Part shown: positions 28,444-39,869 of the stretch, piece by piece | How the letters are laid out: each line of letters begins with the position of its first letter | Numbering within the stretch: position 1 is the first letter of the stretch | Source: Falsiroseomonas bella | GTDB taxonomy: Bacteria > Pseudomonadota > Alphaproteobacteria > Acetobacterales > Acetobacteraceae | Direction of reading: 5' to 3' | NCBI RefSeq assembly: GCF_003173615.1 | Contig: NZ_QGNA01000002.1 | Coordinates: 372,001 to 436,000, forward strand | DNA: 64,000 bases | The notes under the pieces: generated by a model | The model's database searches: none | The model's input: only the letters and a program-made list of their open reading frames with translations | What the model was told of the DNA's origin: nothing | Translations under genes and position numbers: made by a program

Positions 28444-28838
28444 TTTTTGCTGCCCTCAGACGGCGGGCGGCCGCTCCGCGGCCTTGCCTTCGCGCAGGCC
28501 ACGGGCGCGCGGGCGCGAAGGGCAGGCTGTGCGCGGGCCGCCTTCGCGGCCTCGCAGCTTCGCATGCCCTCAGACGGCGGGCGGCCGCTCCGCGGCCTTG
28601 CCTTCGCGCAGGCCACGGGTGCGCGGGCGGGAAGGGCAGGCTGTGCGCGGGCCGCCTTCGCGGCCTCGCAGCTTCGCATGCCCTCAGACGGCGGGCGGCC
28701 GCGCTGCGGCCTTGCCTGCGCGCAGGCCACGAGCGCGCGGGCGGGAAGGCCGGGGTTTGCGCGGGCCGCCTTCGCGGCCTCGGCACGCGAGGCGCGCCGA
28801 CCGTCGCCTTCCTGGCCGCGTCGGGTGCGCTCGGTCAC
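28440..28838 (-). CDS. Repeat-built ORF inside the mre operon
   Basis: A 132-residue reading frame that starts with GTG overlapping the mreD stop (GTGA, 28838-28835) and ends with TGA overlapping the mrdA start (ATGA, 28443-28440). Most of it is three copies of a 38-residue unit: EAAKAARAQPALPARAPVAC, then AKARPRSGRPPSEGMRSC. The product would be Ala/Arg/Pro-rich, basic and probably unstructured. I recognise no family, and the protein may be a by-product of repeat insertion. The exact coupling at both ends suggests that selection kept the frame open so ribosomes can pass from mreD to mrdA. Confidence 0.4.
   Translation of the reverse strand: MTERTRRGQEGDGRRASRAEAAKAARANPGLPARALVACAQARPQRGRPPSEGMRSCEAAKAARAQPALPARAPVACAKARPRSGRPPSEGMRSCEAAKAARAQPALRARAPVACAKARPRSGRPPSEGSKK
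28451..28787. repeat. Three tandem 114-bp repeats in the mre operon
   Basis: Units start at 28451, 28565 and 28679, each with TGCCCTCAGACGGCGGGCGG and continuing through CTTCGCGGCCTCG. The first two are nearly identical; the third has several changes and a divergent end. The period is exactly 38 codons. On the minus strand each unit ends CGTCTGAGGGCA, the same end as the plus-strand repeats at 2891-3088, with a shared GAGGCCGCGAA core. The 2.9-kb copies lack about 24 bases of the middle. No transposase or target-site duplication is visible. Confidence 0.93.
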
Positions 28839-29380
28839 TCTGCCTCCTCGGCCCGCAGCATCATGGCGTGGAGGCGGCCGAGCAGGAAGGCGAAGGCGGG
28901 GTAGAGGCCGGCCGTCAGCGCGGCTTGGTAGATCGCCGGGGCCGGCGGCGGCAGCGCAAGCGCCATCAGCGCGGTGAGCAGGTAGCCGAGCGCCGCGGCG
29001 CCGGCGGCAAAGACGCAGAAGGCCAGCCAGACCGCCAGGAAGCTCTGCCGCGCCAGAACGCGTCGCGAGGCCAGCGCTAGCCCATGCGCCACGAGCAGCG
29101 TCAGCACCCCGGTCCCGAGCGGCGCCAGCGTCAGCAGATCCTGCAGCAGCCCCAGCAGGAACACCGCCGCCGCCGGCATCGCGCCGGGGCGGAAGATGGA
29201 CCAGAACACCACCTGCGGCAGCGTCACGGCCGGAACCAGGGCCGCCACCCCGGTCGGGCCGCCGGCCACCACCATCGCCAGCATGGCGCAGAGCGTCGGC
29301 AGCACCGCCCGCGCCCAGGCCTCCGCGCGGCGGAGCAGGCCGGGGGAGGGCTGGCGCCGCCCGACCACCTCCGGCCTCAT
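28835..29380 (-). CDS. mreD: Rod shape-determining protein MreD
   Basis: A 181-residue integral membrane protein with five to six hydrophobic segments and the family hallmark LPQVVFWSIFRPGAMPAAAVFLLGLLQDLL. It links MreC, RodA and PBP2 to MreB. ATG at 29380 overlaps the mreC stop by four bases. Its own stop overlaps the GTG of the repeat-built ORF. Confidence 0.9.
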   Translation of the reverse strand: MRPEVVGRRQPSPGLLRRAEAWARAVLPTLCAMLAMVVAGGPTGVAALVPAVTLPQVVFWSIFRPGAMPAAAVFLLGLLQDLLTLAPLGTGVLTLLVAHGLALASRRVLARQSFLAVWLAFCVFAAGAAALGYLLTALMALALPPPAPAIYQAALTAGLYPAFAFLLGRLHAMMLRAEEAE

Positions 29381-30240
29381 CGCCGCGGGCGCGGTTCCGG
29401 CCGCGCGATCGCTTCGGGCGGCAGGATGCCGCCCAGGCCGAAATCGAACAGGCGCACCAGGTCGAGCTGTCCCAGGCGGGCGAACATGTCCACCTCGGGA
29501 ACGCCGGACTCGCTCCAGCGCACCACGCCGACCGGCAGGCCGGCGGGAAAGGAGACGCCCTCCGCGCTGGTCACCAGCCGCTCGCCCTCGGCCGGCCGGA
29601 TGCCTTCGGACCAGTGTTGCAGACGCGGCCGAGGCCCGTTGGTGCCGACCATCATCGCCCGGCCGCGGCTTCCTTCCAGCGTCACCGGGATGCGGCTGTT
29701 CATGTCGGTGGCCAGCAGCACCCGGGCGGAGCGGCGCCCCACCTCGGTCACGCGCCCGACGAAGCCCCGTTCGTCCAGCGCGATCTGGCCGCGGCGCACC
29801 GTGATCTCGGGTGGCGTCGCGATCAGCACGGCCCGGGCATAGACGCCCCCGGCATCGGACACCACGCGTGCCGTCTGGAAGGAGGGCGCGGCCTCCGGGA
29901 TGAAGGCGAGCTGGCGGCGCAGCAGCGCGTTCTCGCTCTCGAGCGCGAGCGCCGCGGCCTGCCAGCGGCGCAGGCGCTCATTCTCCTCGCGCAGCCGGGC
30001 ATTCTCCTCCCGGATCGCCAGCAGCTCGGGAAGGTCCGCGACGACGCCGCGCACCGCGCGCGCCGGCTCGGCGAAGGCGGCGTAGAAGGGGGAGAGCAGG
30101 TCGGCCAGCACCGTGCGCGCCCGCTCCGCCAGCATGGCGTCGGCCTTGCCCAGCAGCATGGTCCCGAAGGCAGCCGCGATCATCACCGGCAGAGACAGCC
30201 GCGACAGCGCCTGGCGGAGCGGGATGCTCAGTCGGATCAA
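29377..30240 (-). CDS. mreC: Rod shape-determining protein MreC
   Basis: A 287-residue bitopic protein: an N-terminal membrane segment (SLPVMIAAAFGTMLLGKADAM), a coiled coil at about residues 70-110 (LAIREENARLREENERLRRW, ESENALLRRQL) and two beta-barrel domains (ITVRRGQIALDERGFVGRVTE, SEGIRPAEGERLVTSAEG). It activates PBP2/RodA in the periplasm. It follows mreB by 53 bases. Confidence 0.94.
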   Translation of the reverse strand: MIRLSIPLRQALSRLSLPVMIAAAFGTMLLGKADAMLAERARTVLADLLSPFYAAFAEPARAVRGVVADLPELLAIREENARLREENERLRRWQAAALALESENALLRRQLAFIPEAAPSFQTARVVSDAGGVYARAVLIATPPEITVRRGQIALDERGFVGRVTEVGRRSARVLLATDMNSRIPVTLEGSRGRAMMVGTNGPRPRLQHWSEGIRPAEGERLVTSAEGVSFPAGLPVGVVRWSESGVPEVDMFARLGQLDLVRLFDFGLGGILPPEAIARPEPRPRR

Positions 30241-30293
30241 CCGCGCTTATCCCCTGTCAGGCAGGCGGCCTTCCCCTCGGCCGCCGCGCCCCA

Positions 30294-33716
<3,423 letters not shown>

Positions 33717-33720
<4 letters not shown>

Positions 33721-34388
33721 GGTTGTCGCGACGTGGGGGCTGGCGAGGCAGGAATGGGACGGAGCGCCTCCGGGTTCGCCCCGATCCGGTCCGCCGCCAG
33801 CGCGCGTCCGTTCTCGCCCGCGACGCCGCGACCCTCTGCGGCGAGTGTCGCGCCGGCCTTCAGCAGGTCGCGCAGCGCCTCGACGCTTCCGGGCGGGACC
33901 GTCACGACGGTGCCGTCCTCCAGCACCGCCCCGGTGACCTCGCCCTGCGGCGCGAAGTAGGGCGCCTTCACGATGCCCTGCACGGCGAGCGGCGCGGCCT
34001 GTTCCGCGGCGTCGCGTCCGGCTCGCCAGTAGAACCGCTCAACCACCACGGGCGCGGCCTCGGCGTCGGGCGCGAAGGCGAGCATGGTGATCACCGGCGC
34101 ATGCCGCGCCCGGATGCCCCAGACCACGATGGGTCGGCCGGGCGGGGCGGCGGCGCGCACCGCGGCCCCGAATTCCGGAGGGAAGACGATCTGCGGCCCC
34201 TCGCGGAACAGGAGCGCGTCCGTCTCGCCGCGCGGGTTCAGCAGGTAGCGCTCCACGATGCCGGTGAACGCGGGAAGCTGCGTCGGGTCGAACCAGAAGT
34301 CGCTGGCGGGACTGCGCGTCGCGCGCTGCTGCGCGGCCGCGCCCGCGGGAAGGAGCAGGATGGCCAGCAGCAGCCGCCGGCGTCGCAT
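33717..34388 (-). CDS. Secreted protein of unknown function upstream of the ABC transporter
   Basis: A 223-residue protein with a basic-start Sec signal (MRRRRLLLAILLLPAGAAA). The mature part includes FWFDPTQLPAFTGIVERYLLNPRG, FREGPQIVFPPEFGAAVRAA and PPGRPIVVWGIRARHAPVITML. I recognise no family. The ATGA overlap with the SbmA/YddA-like transporter argues for a periplasmic partner role. I started it at ATG 34388 because the signal peptide begins there; the frame stays open to 34625 across the DUF1328 gene, where it is a shadow. Confidence 0.7.
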
Positions 34389-34419
34389 GTGCCCGCTCCT
34401 GTTCCCGCTCCGGGCGGCG

Positions 34420-34584
34420 TCAGCGCCGGCGCACCAGGCCGACGACGAGGCTGACCAGGAACAGCACCACGAAGATCGCGAAAAGGATCTGCGCGACGCC
34501 GGCCGAGGCCGAGGCGATGCCGCCGAAGCCGAACAGCCCGGCGACCAGCGCGATGACGAGGAAGACCAGGGTCCAGTAGAGCAC
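34420..34584 (-). CDS. DUF1328 (YtjA-like) small membrane protein
   Basis: A 54-residue protein from GTG 34584 with a perfect GGAGGT ribosome binding site seven bases upstream. It has two membrane helices ([21 protein letters not shown] and [20 protein letters not shown]) and ends in RRR, the standard DUF1328 pattern. Such genes are often stress-induced; a candidate EcfG-type promoter lies about 30 bases upstream. It sits between phyR and the secreted-protein/ABC operon on the same strand. Confidence 0.88.
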   Translation of the reverse strand: MLYWTLVFLVIALVAGLFGFGGIASASAGVAQILFAIFVVLFLVSLVVGLVRRR

Positions 34585-34614
34585 GGCGTGACCTCCGTCG
34601 ATTGTGCGCGCTGC

Positions 34615-34639
34615 AACGCGCCCATCGGCCGTCGGTTGC
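34615..34639 (-). promoter_or_regulatory. Candidate EcfG-type promoter (GCAAC-N16-CGTT)
   Basis: On the minus strand GCAAC (34639-34635) and CGTT (34618-34615) are spaced by 16 bases, eight of nine matches to the known GGAAC-N16/17-CGTT consensus. It is placed correctly for the DUF1328 gene, whose start is 30 bases further on. Confidence 0.5.
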
Positions 34640-34684
34640 CCTGCGCAACGGGCTGCCGTGAAGGCAGCCCGGCGGCCGGGTTCC

Positions 34685-35425
34685 TCAGCCCGTGCCCATC
34701 GGCAGGTCCCGCGTCACCGCCTGGTAGGTCGCGACGGCAAGCGCCGTGGGCTCGAAGGGCTTGGCGATGACGAAGGCCGGCTCGACCCGCCGCCCCGTCA
34801 GCAGCCGCTCGGGGTATGCGGTGACGAAGATCACCGGCGTCGCGTGCCGGGCGAGGATGCGCTCCACCGCGGAGGCGCCGTCGCCGCCATGGCCGAGATT
34901 GATGTCGGCAAGCACCAGGCTAGGGCGCTCGCTCTCGGCGATCGCCACTGCCTCGTCCTCGGTGGCGGCGACGCCGACCACGTCATGGCCGGCGCTCTCG
35001 ACCAGCTGCTGCAGGTCCATGGCGATGATCGCCTCGTCCTCGATGATCAGGACGCGCGCGGCGGTGGCGGCGCGCAGCCGGTCGCGCGCCTTGGCGAGCT
35101 GCGCCTCCGCTTCGTCGGTGTCGAGACCGAGCACGGCGGCGGCGGTCGCGGCATCCAGCTCCTCGAGCGAGGTCAGCAGCAAGAGCATGCGGCCGAGGCG
35201 GGAGGGCTGCGCATGCGCAGCCTCGGGCATGCGCCGCGCGACGCGCGCGACACCGGCGAACAGCGCAAGCTTCGCGCCATCCGGCCCGGGCACGGGTGTC
35301 ACGCCTTCGCGCAGCGCGTCCGCGACCATGGCGTCGCCGCCCTGCTGGCTTCCTGCAATCGCCCGCGCGAAGCGACGGGCAAACGGCAACGCCTCTAGCA
35401 TCGCCGCGCGGTCCATGTCGCTCAT
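34685..35425 (-). CDS. phyR: General stress response regulator PhyR
   Basis: The 246-residue product joins an N-terminal sigma-like (EcfG-mimic) domain (about 1-120; [40 protein letters not shown]) to a C-terminal receiver ([20 protein letters not shown], phospho-acceptor Asp in [32 protein letters not shown]). This reversed domain order is specific to PhyR. In known systems phosphorylated PhyR binds the anti-sigma factor NepR and so frees EcfG. It is divergent from the first ECF sigma gene by 82 bases; no histidine kinase is present in the window. Confidence 0.94.
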   Translation of the reverse strand: MSDMDRAAMLEALPFARRFARAIAGSQQGGDAMVADALREGVTPVPGPDGAKLALFAGVARVARRMPEAAHAQPSRLGRMLLLLTSLEELDAATAAAVLGLDTDEAEAQLAKARDRLRAATAARVLIIEDEAIIAMDLQQLVESAGHDVVGVAATEDEAVAIAESERPSLVLADINLGHGGDGASAVERILARHATPVIFVTAYPERLLTGRRVEPAFVIAKPFEPTALAVATYQAVTRDLPMGTG

Positions 35426-35507
35426 CTGCACGTCATCCCCTGCTCTGCACTGGGCAACGCCGCGTGTCCATGCGATCCAGCCGCCTGACGCTGATATGCG
35501 GTGACGA

Positions 35508-36035
35508 GTGGATCGGCAAGACGAACGAGAGGTCCAGCGCGCAACCATCGCGGATTTGTTGCCGGAGCTGCGCGCCGCGGCTCGTCTGCTCACCGCTTCG
35601 CGAGCGGAGGCCGACGATCTGGTGCAGGAGGCGGTGTTGAGGATGCTGCGTGGCCTGCATGGCTTCGTCCTGCCGCCGGAACACGAGGGCGACCTGCGAT
35701 CGGCGATGCGGCCCTGGGGCATGGCCATCCTGCGCAACGCCTTCCGCGAGGATTGGCGCCGCCGGAAGCGGGAGCAGGCCGGGATGTTGTCACGACCGTG
35801 CGAGGACGAGGGACGGAGCGGCGGACAGGAAACGATGGCGCGCATGCGCGACCTGTCGCGCGCGCTCGCCGCCCTGCCGCCGGCGCTGCGCGAGGCGCTG
35901 GTGCTGGTCGGCGCGCAGGGGCTGAGCCACGAGCAGGCCGCGGCGATCTGCCGCGTGCCGGTCGGCACGATGAAGGCGCGCGTCTCTCGCGCGCGTGATG
36001 CGCTGGCGAAGTCTCTCGGTCCTGTGATGCGGTAA
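35508..36035 (+). CDS. ECF sigma factor (ECF15/EcfG-like, first copy)
   Basis: A 175-residue sigma factor: region 2 (LLPELRAAARLLTASRAEADDLVQEAVLRMLRG, WGMAILRNAFREDWRRRKRE) and region 4 (ALAALPPALREALVLVGAQG, LSHEQAAAICRVPVGTMKAR). The region 4 helix-turn-helix and position next to phyR fit the EcfG group. GTG 35508 is the best available start but has no clear ribosome binding site, so the true start is uncertain. It may be an accessory paralogue of the sigma factor encoded next to it. Confidence 0.82.
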   Translation: MDRQDEREVQRATIADLLPELRAAARLLTASRAEADDLVQEAVLRMLRGLHGFVLPPEHEGDLRSAMRPWGMAILRNAFREDWRRRKREQAGMLSRPCEDEGRSGGQETMARMRDLSRALAALPPALREALVLVGAQGLSHEQAAAICRVPVGTMKARVSRARDALAKSLGPVMR

Positions 36036-36097
36036 CGGATCTGCGACGCAACCGGGCAGGGGCCCCGGCCATAGAACAGGCATCAGGACGGGAGCGA

Positions 36098-36667
36098 ATG
36101 ATGCCCAACGAATTCCACGCGCAGCTCATCACCCTTCTGCCCCGGCTCCGGGTGCAGGCGCTCGCGCTCACGCGCAATCGCGCTGCAGCCGAGGATCTGG
36201 TGCAGGACGCGGTGGCGAACGCGCTGGCAGCGCAGGACAGCTTCACGCCGGGCACGAACTTCGCCGCGTGGATGCACCGCATCCTGCGCAACCGCTTCAT
36301 CTCCACGCTGCGGAAGCAGCGCGACACCACGGACATCGAGGACCTGCCCGCGGGCGCCTTCGCGGTCGGCGCGACGCATGAGGACCGCCTCGTGCTCAAG
36401 GAGCTCGGCCGCGCGGTGAACCGCCTGCCGGTGGACCAGCGGGAGGCGCTTTTCATGGTGGTGCTGCAGGGCCTTTCCTATGAGGAGGTGGCCGGCGCGA
36501 CGGGCTGCGCCGTGGGCACCGCGAAGAGTCGCGTGTTCCGCGCGCGCCGCCAGCTGCAGGCCTGGCTGATGGGCGAGGATCGCCCCACGCCGCGCGCCGA
36601 GCCGTCGCGTGCGGAGACGTCCCGGCATCGTTCCGCCGAACTTGGCGAGAATAGCGGCGCCGCGTAA
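36098..36667 (+). CDS. ecfG: General stress ECF sigma factor EcfG (second copy)
   Basis: A 189-residue ECF15-type sigma factor with region 2 (LITLLPRLRVQALALTRNRAAAEDLVQDAV, FAAWMHRILRNRFISTLRKQ) and region 4 (LGRAVNRLPVDQREALFMVVLQGLSYEEVA, CAVGTAKSRVFRARRQL). The 'TNFAAWMHRILRNRFIS.LRK' stretch is characteristic of EcfG. It directly precedes nepR, the standard arrangement. ATG 36098 follows GGGAGCGA. In known systems EcfG drives stress genes from GGAAC-N16/17-CGTT promoters. Confidence 0.9.
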   Translation: MMPNEFHAQLITLLPRLRVQALALTRNRAAAEDLVQDAVANALAAQDSFTPGTNFAAWMHRILRNRFISTLRKQRDTTDIEDLPAGAFAVGATHEDRLVLKELGRAVNRLPVDQREALFMVVLQGLSYEEVAGATGCAVGTAKSRVFRARRQLQAWLMGEDRPTPRAEPSRAETSRHRSAELGENSGAA

Positions 36668-36730
36668 TATCGAGCCGGTCGGTGCCGCCGTCGGTGCAGG
36701 GCCGCGGCGGCATCGGGGACGGCGACCGGC

Positions 36731-36931
36731 ATGGATGAGGACGAGAACCGTCAGAAGCAGACCGAGAACACGGCGCCCGCTGCCGCGGAACGGCCGGCGG
36801 GCGCCGAGAGCGCGTTCGACGTCTGGCTGCATGACCGGTTGCACCAGCTCTACGACAGCGTGACGCAGGAGCCGGTGCCGCCGGAGCTCGCGAAGCTGAT
36901 CGAGGAGGACAAGCGCCGGCGCTCGAAGTGA
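36731..36931 (+). CDS. nepR: Anti-sigma factor NepR
   Basis: A 66-residue protein with a disordered, polar N terminus and the NepR core AFDVWLHDRLHQLYDSVTQE, then PVPPELAKLIEEDKRRR. NepR sequesters EcfG until phosphorylated PhyR displaces it. It is 63 bases downstream of ecfG. Together with phyR it completes the partner-switching module. Confidence 0.93.
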   Translation: MDEDENRQKQTENTAPAAAERPAGAESAFDVWLHDRLHQLYDSVTQEPVPPELAKLIEEDKRRRSK

Positions 36932-36949
36932 GCGCCGGCTGCGGCAGCG

Positions 36950-38536
36950 TCAGGCCGCGGGTGCGGCCATGTCCTCCGGCGCGGTGCGCGCCCGCTTGAC
37001 CAGCAGCTTGTTCAGCGCGTGCACATAGGCGCGGGCCGAGGCCACGATGGTGTCGGTGTCGGCGCCCTGGCCGTCCACCAGCTTGCCCTGCTCCTCCAGC
37101 CGCACGGTCACGCGCGCCTGCGCGTCGGTGCCGCCGGTCACGCTCTGCACGGCGTAGAGCTTGAGGTTCACCTCATGCGGGAAGGCCAGGCGCAGCGCGG
37201 CGAAGGTCGCGTCCACGCCGCCATCGCCGCCGGCCACGCCCTCGCGCACCTCGCCATCCACCTCGAGCTGGATGGAGGCGATCGGGCGGGTGTGCATCCC
37301 GGTGGAAACGGACAGGCCCGTCAGCTTGATGCGGTCGTTCGCGCGCACGACCTCGTCATCCACCAGCGCGACCAAGTCCTCGTCGTAGACGACCTTCTTG
37401 CGGTCGGCGAGGTCCTTGAAGCGCTTGAAGGCGTCGTTCAGGGCATTGTCGCCGAGCTCGTAGCCCATGGACTTCAGCTTGTCGCGGAACGCCGCGCGGC
37501 CCGAATGCTTGCCGAGCACGAGCGAGGAGGTGGACCAGCCGACGCTCTCGGGCGTCATGATCTCGTAGGTGGACTTGTCCTTCAGCACGCCGTCCTGGTG
37601 GATGCCGGACTCATGCGCGAAGGCGTTGCGCCCGACGATCGCCTTGTTCGGCTGCACGTCGAAGCCGGTGATGGTCGCCAGCAGGCGGGAGGTGCGAAGG
37701 ATGTTCGGCGTCTTCACGCCGTTCTCCACCGGGATCGCGTCGTGGCGCGTGCGCAGCGCCATCACGATCTCCTCGAGGCTGGCATTGCCCGCGCGCTCGC
37801 CGATCCCGTTGATGGTGCACTCGATCTGCCGCACGCCCGCGCGGATCGCGGCCAGCGTGTTCGCCACGGCAAGGCCGAGGTCGTTGTGGTTGTGCGCCGA
37901 GAAGATCACGCGCTCCGCACCCGGCACGCGCTCTCGCAGCATGGTGAAGATCCGGCTGATGTCCTCCGGCACGGCGTAGCCCACGGTGTCGGGGACGTTG
38001 ATCGTCGTCGCGCCGGCCTTGATCGCGGCCTCGACGCAGCGGCAGAGGAAATCAGGCTCGGTGCGAGTGCCGTCCTCGGCGCTCCATTCCACGTCGGCGG
38101 TGAGGTTGCGCGCCATGGTGACGGAGCTCGTCACCAGCTCCAGCACCTGCTCCGGCTCCATGCGCAGCTTGACGCGCATGTGCAGCGGGCTGGTCGAGAC
38201 GAAGGTGTGGATGCGCCCGCGCGCCGCCGGCTTGATCGCCTCCGCCGCGCGCGCGATGTCGCCCGCCGCGGTGCGCGCCAGGCCGCACACCACCGGGCCG
38301 TCCTTGCTGAACTTCTGCGCGATGGCCTGCACGCTCTCGAAATCGCCGACGGAAGCGATCGGGAAGCCGGCCTCCATCACGTCCACGCCGAGCTCCGCCA
38401 GGGCCTCGGCCATGCGCAGCTTCTCCTCGAGGTTCATGGAGAAGCCGGGCGACTGCTCGCCGTCGCGCAGCGTGGTGTCGAAGACGATGATGCGGTCGGG
38501 GTCCAGGGTCCCGAAGGAGGGATGGGTGATCGGCAT
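36950..38536 (-). CDS. leuA: 2-isopropylmalate synthase
   Basis: First committed step of leucine synthesis (2-ketoisovalerate plus acetyl-CoA). The 528-residue product has the DRE-TIM barrel motifs FDTTLRDGEQSPG, metal-binding HNHNDLGLAVANTLAA and the GIGERAGNASLEEIVMAL block, then the C-terminal LeuA dimer/allosteric domain (KLYAVQSVTGGTDAQARVTV) that binds leucine. It converges on nepR with 18 bases between stops. A leucine-containing short ORF with potential hairpins lies upstream. Confidence 0.96.
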   Translation of the reverse strand: MPITHPSFGTLDPDRIIVFDTTLRDGEQSPGFSMNLEEKLRMAEALAELGVDVMEAGFPIASVGDFESVQAIAQKFSKDGPVVCGLARTAAGDIARAAEAIKPAARGRIHTFVSTSPLHMRVKLRMEPEQVLELVTSSVTMARNLTADVEWSAEDGTRTEPDFLCRCVEAAIKAGATTINVPDTVGYAVPEDISRIFTMLRERVPGAERVIFSAHNHNDLGLAVANTLAAIRAGVRQIECTINGIGERAGNASLEEIVMALRTRHDAIPVENGVKTPNILRTSRLLATITGFDVQPNKAIVGRNAFAHESGIHQDGVLKDKSTYEIMTPESVGWSTSSLVLGKHSGRAAFRDKLKSMGYELGDNALNDAFKRFKDLADRKKVVYDEDLVALVDDEVVRANDRIKLTGLSVSTGMHTRPIASIQLEVDGEVREGVAGGDGGVDATFAALRLAFPHEVNLKLYAVQSVTGGTDAQARVTVRLEEQGKLVDGQGADTDTIVASARAYVHALNKLLVKRARTAPEDMAAPAA

Positions 38537-38638
38537 GAAGGCGTTCCTTGCGACTGTCGTTCCGCGGAGGCGCGCGCGGCGCCTATGCGCCCCCGAGGGG
38601 GCTTCCCCTGAGCGGACCCGGCCGTCAGCGACCGGGCG

Positions 38639-38749
38639 TCACGCCCAGGGGCGACGAAGTCGAAGGAGCGCGAGGGCGGCGGCCGGCCGCGGGCCAAGGC
38701 CGACCCGCAGGTCGGCGACAGGCTCGGTGCGGGGCACACGCGCGGTCAT
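38639..38749 (-). promoter_or_regulatory. Candidate leucine leader peptide and attenuator of leuA
   Basis: A 36-codon frame (ATG 38749, TGA 38641-38639) ends AAALALLRLRRPWA, with four Leu codons in six positions written CTC-CTC-CTT-CTT, although CTG dominates elsewhere. It stops 102 bases before leuA. Downstream, CCCGG/CCGGG and GCCCC/GGGGC hairpins can form, and CCCCTG at the end of the leader can pair with CAGGGG further on, a possible alternative fold. No T-run follows. The 38537-38844 interval holds nothing else I can support. Confidence 0.4.
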
Positions 38750-38844
38750 GGCGGGCGCAAGCTAGCGGCGCCGGCCCCGGGGTGCAAGCTTCGCGCAGCG
38801 GTACGCGGCGGCGCCTTCCTGCCGCCGCGCGCCGTCGCCGGGCC

Positions 38845-39825
38845 TCAGCGGGTGGACTGGCCCGTCCCGCTCGTGCCGCTGCCGGAGCTGCTGCCGCTGC
38901 TGCCCGACGTGCCGCTGCTGCCGGAGGTGCTGCTGCCCGAGTTGGTGCCGGTGCTGCCGCCGGAGTTGATGCTGCCGGTGCTGCCCGTGCCCGAGCTCGC
39001 GCCCGTCCCGGTGCTGCCCTGGGACCCCGTGCCCGTCATGCCGCTGCCCGATGTCTGGCTGGAGGACTGGGAGCGGCTGCCGCTGGTGCTGTCGCTGCCC
39101 TCGCGCATCGCCTGGCGGGCCTGCTGCAGCGCCTGCTGCACGCCCTGGCGATCACCGCGCTGCAACGCCTGCTCGGCCTGGCTCAAGGACTGCTCGATCC
39201 GCTGCTGGCTTTGCAGCGCATCGGCCTGGCGGAGCGTCCGGTCGGCCTCGTCCAGCGCCTGCCGGGCGCGGGACTGGTCGCCCTGCTGCATCGCATTGCG
39301 CGCTTCCCGCAGGGACTGGCGGAGGTCGCGCATCGCCTGCTGCTGGCGATCACGCTCGATGAGCAGGATCAGGACACCCTGGTCGTCGTTCCAACCAGCC
39401 TGCTGGTTGCCCCAGCCCCCACCTTGACCGGGGCCGAAGGTGCCCTGGCCGTACGGGCCCTGCCCGGAATAGGGGGAGGCCCCGGACTGGCTGCCGAAGC
39501 GCTGCCGGTCGTCGTCGCGCATGCCCATGCCGCCCTGGCCCATGCTGCCCATGCTGCCCTGACCCATGGTGCCCATACCGCGCCGGCGCTCCTCGTCGCG
39601 CCCGAGCCGGTAGCCGCGCTCGAACTGGTCGCGCCAGGACTGGTCGCCGCCGCTGCCGAACTGGCCCCCGCCATACTGGCTGCCGCCATATTGCGACCCG
39701 CCGAAGCGGTCCTGCCCGGCGCTGCCGCCCGTATAGCCCTGCGCTGCCGCGCCGCCGGCATGGCCCGCCAGTGCCATCCCCGCGGCCAGCGCCATGGCCG
39801 TCGTGATGTTCGTCTTCATCGCCAT
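38845..39825 (-). CDS. Secreted Gln/Gly/Ser-rich protein of the GYRxGR family (A)
   Basis: A 326-residue protein with a Sec signal (ITTAMALAAGMALAGHAGGAAAQ), a Gly/Gln/Tyr-rich region, the motif FERGYRLGRDEERRRG near residue 65, a Gln/Ala/Arg-rich probable coiled coil (about 150-240; RQSLREARNAMQQGDQSRAR, AEQALQRGDRQGVQQALQQA) and an 85-residue Ser/Gly/Thr tail. AAGGAG precedes the ATG at 39825. It lies 44 bases downstream of a related gene on the same strand. No known family; probably an extracytoplasmic, partly disordered protein. Confidence 0.75.
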   Translation of the reverse strand: MAMKTNITTAMALAAGMALAGHAGGAAAQGYTGGSAGQDRFGGSQYGGSQYGGGQFGSGGDQSWRDQFERGYRLGRDEERRRGMGTMGQGSMGSMGQGGMGMRDDDRQRFGSQSGASPYSGQGPYGQGTFGPGQGGGWGNQQAGWNDDQGVLILLIERDRQQQAMRDLRQSLREARNAMQQGDQSRARQALDEADRTLRQADALQSQQRIEQSLSQAEQALQRGDRQGVQQALQQARQAMREGSDSTSGSRSQSSSQTSGSGMTGTGSQGSTGTGASSGTGSTGSINSGGSTGTNSGSSTSGSSGTSGSSGSSSGSGTSGTGQSTR

Positions 39826-39869
39826 CTGCAATCTCCTTCCGTGCTGGAATGTCATGTCGCCAGACGCTG

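Noticed and set aside
36036-36097. EcfG autoregulatory promoter before ecfG, phyR or nepR
   Set aside because: No GGAAC-like/CGTT pair with correct spacing is present in these short gaps.
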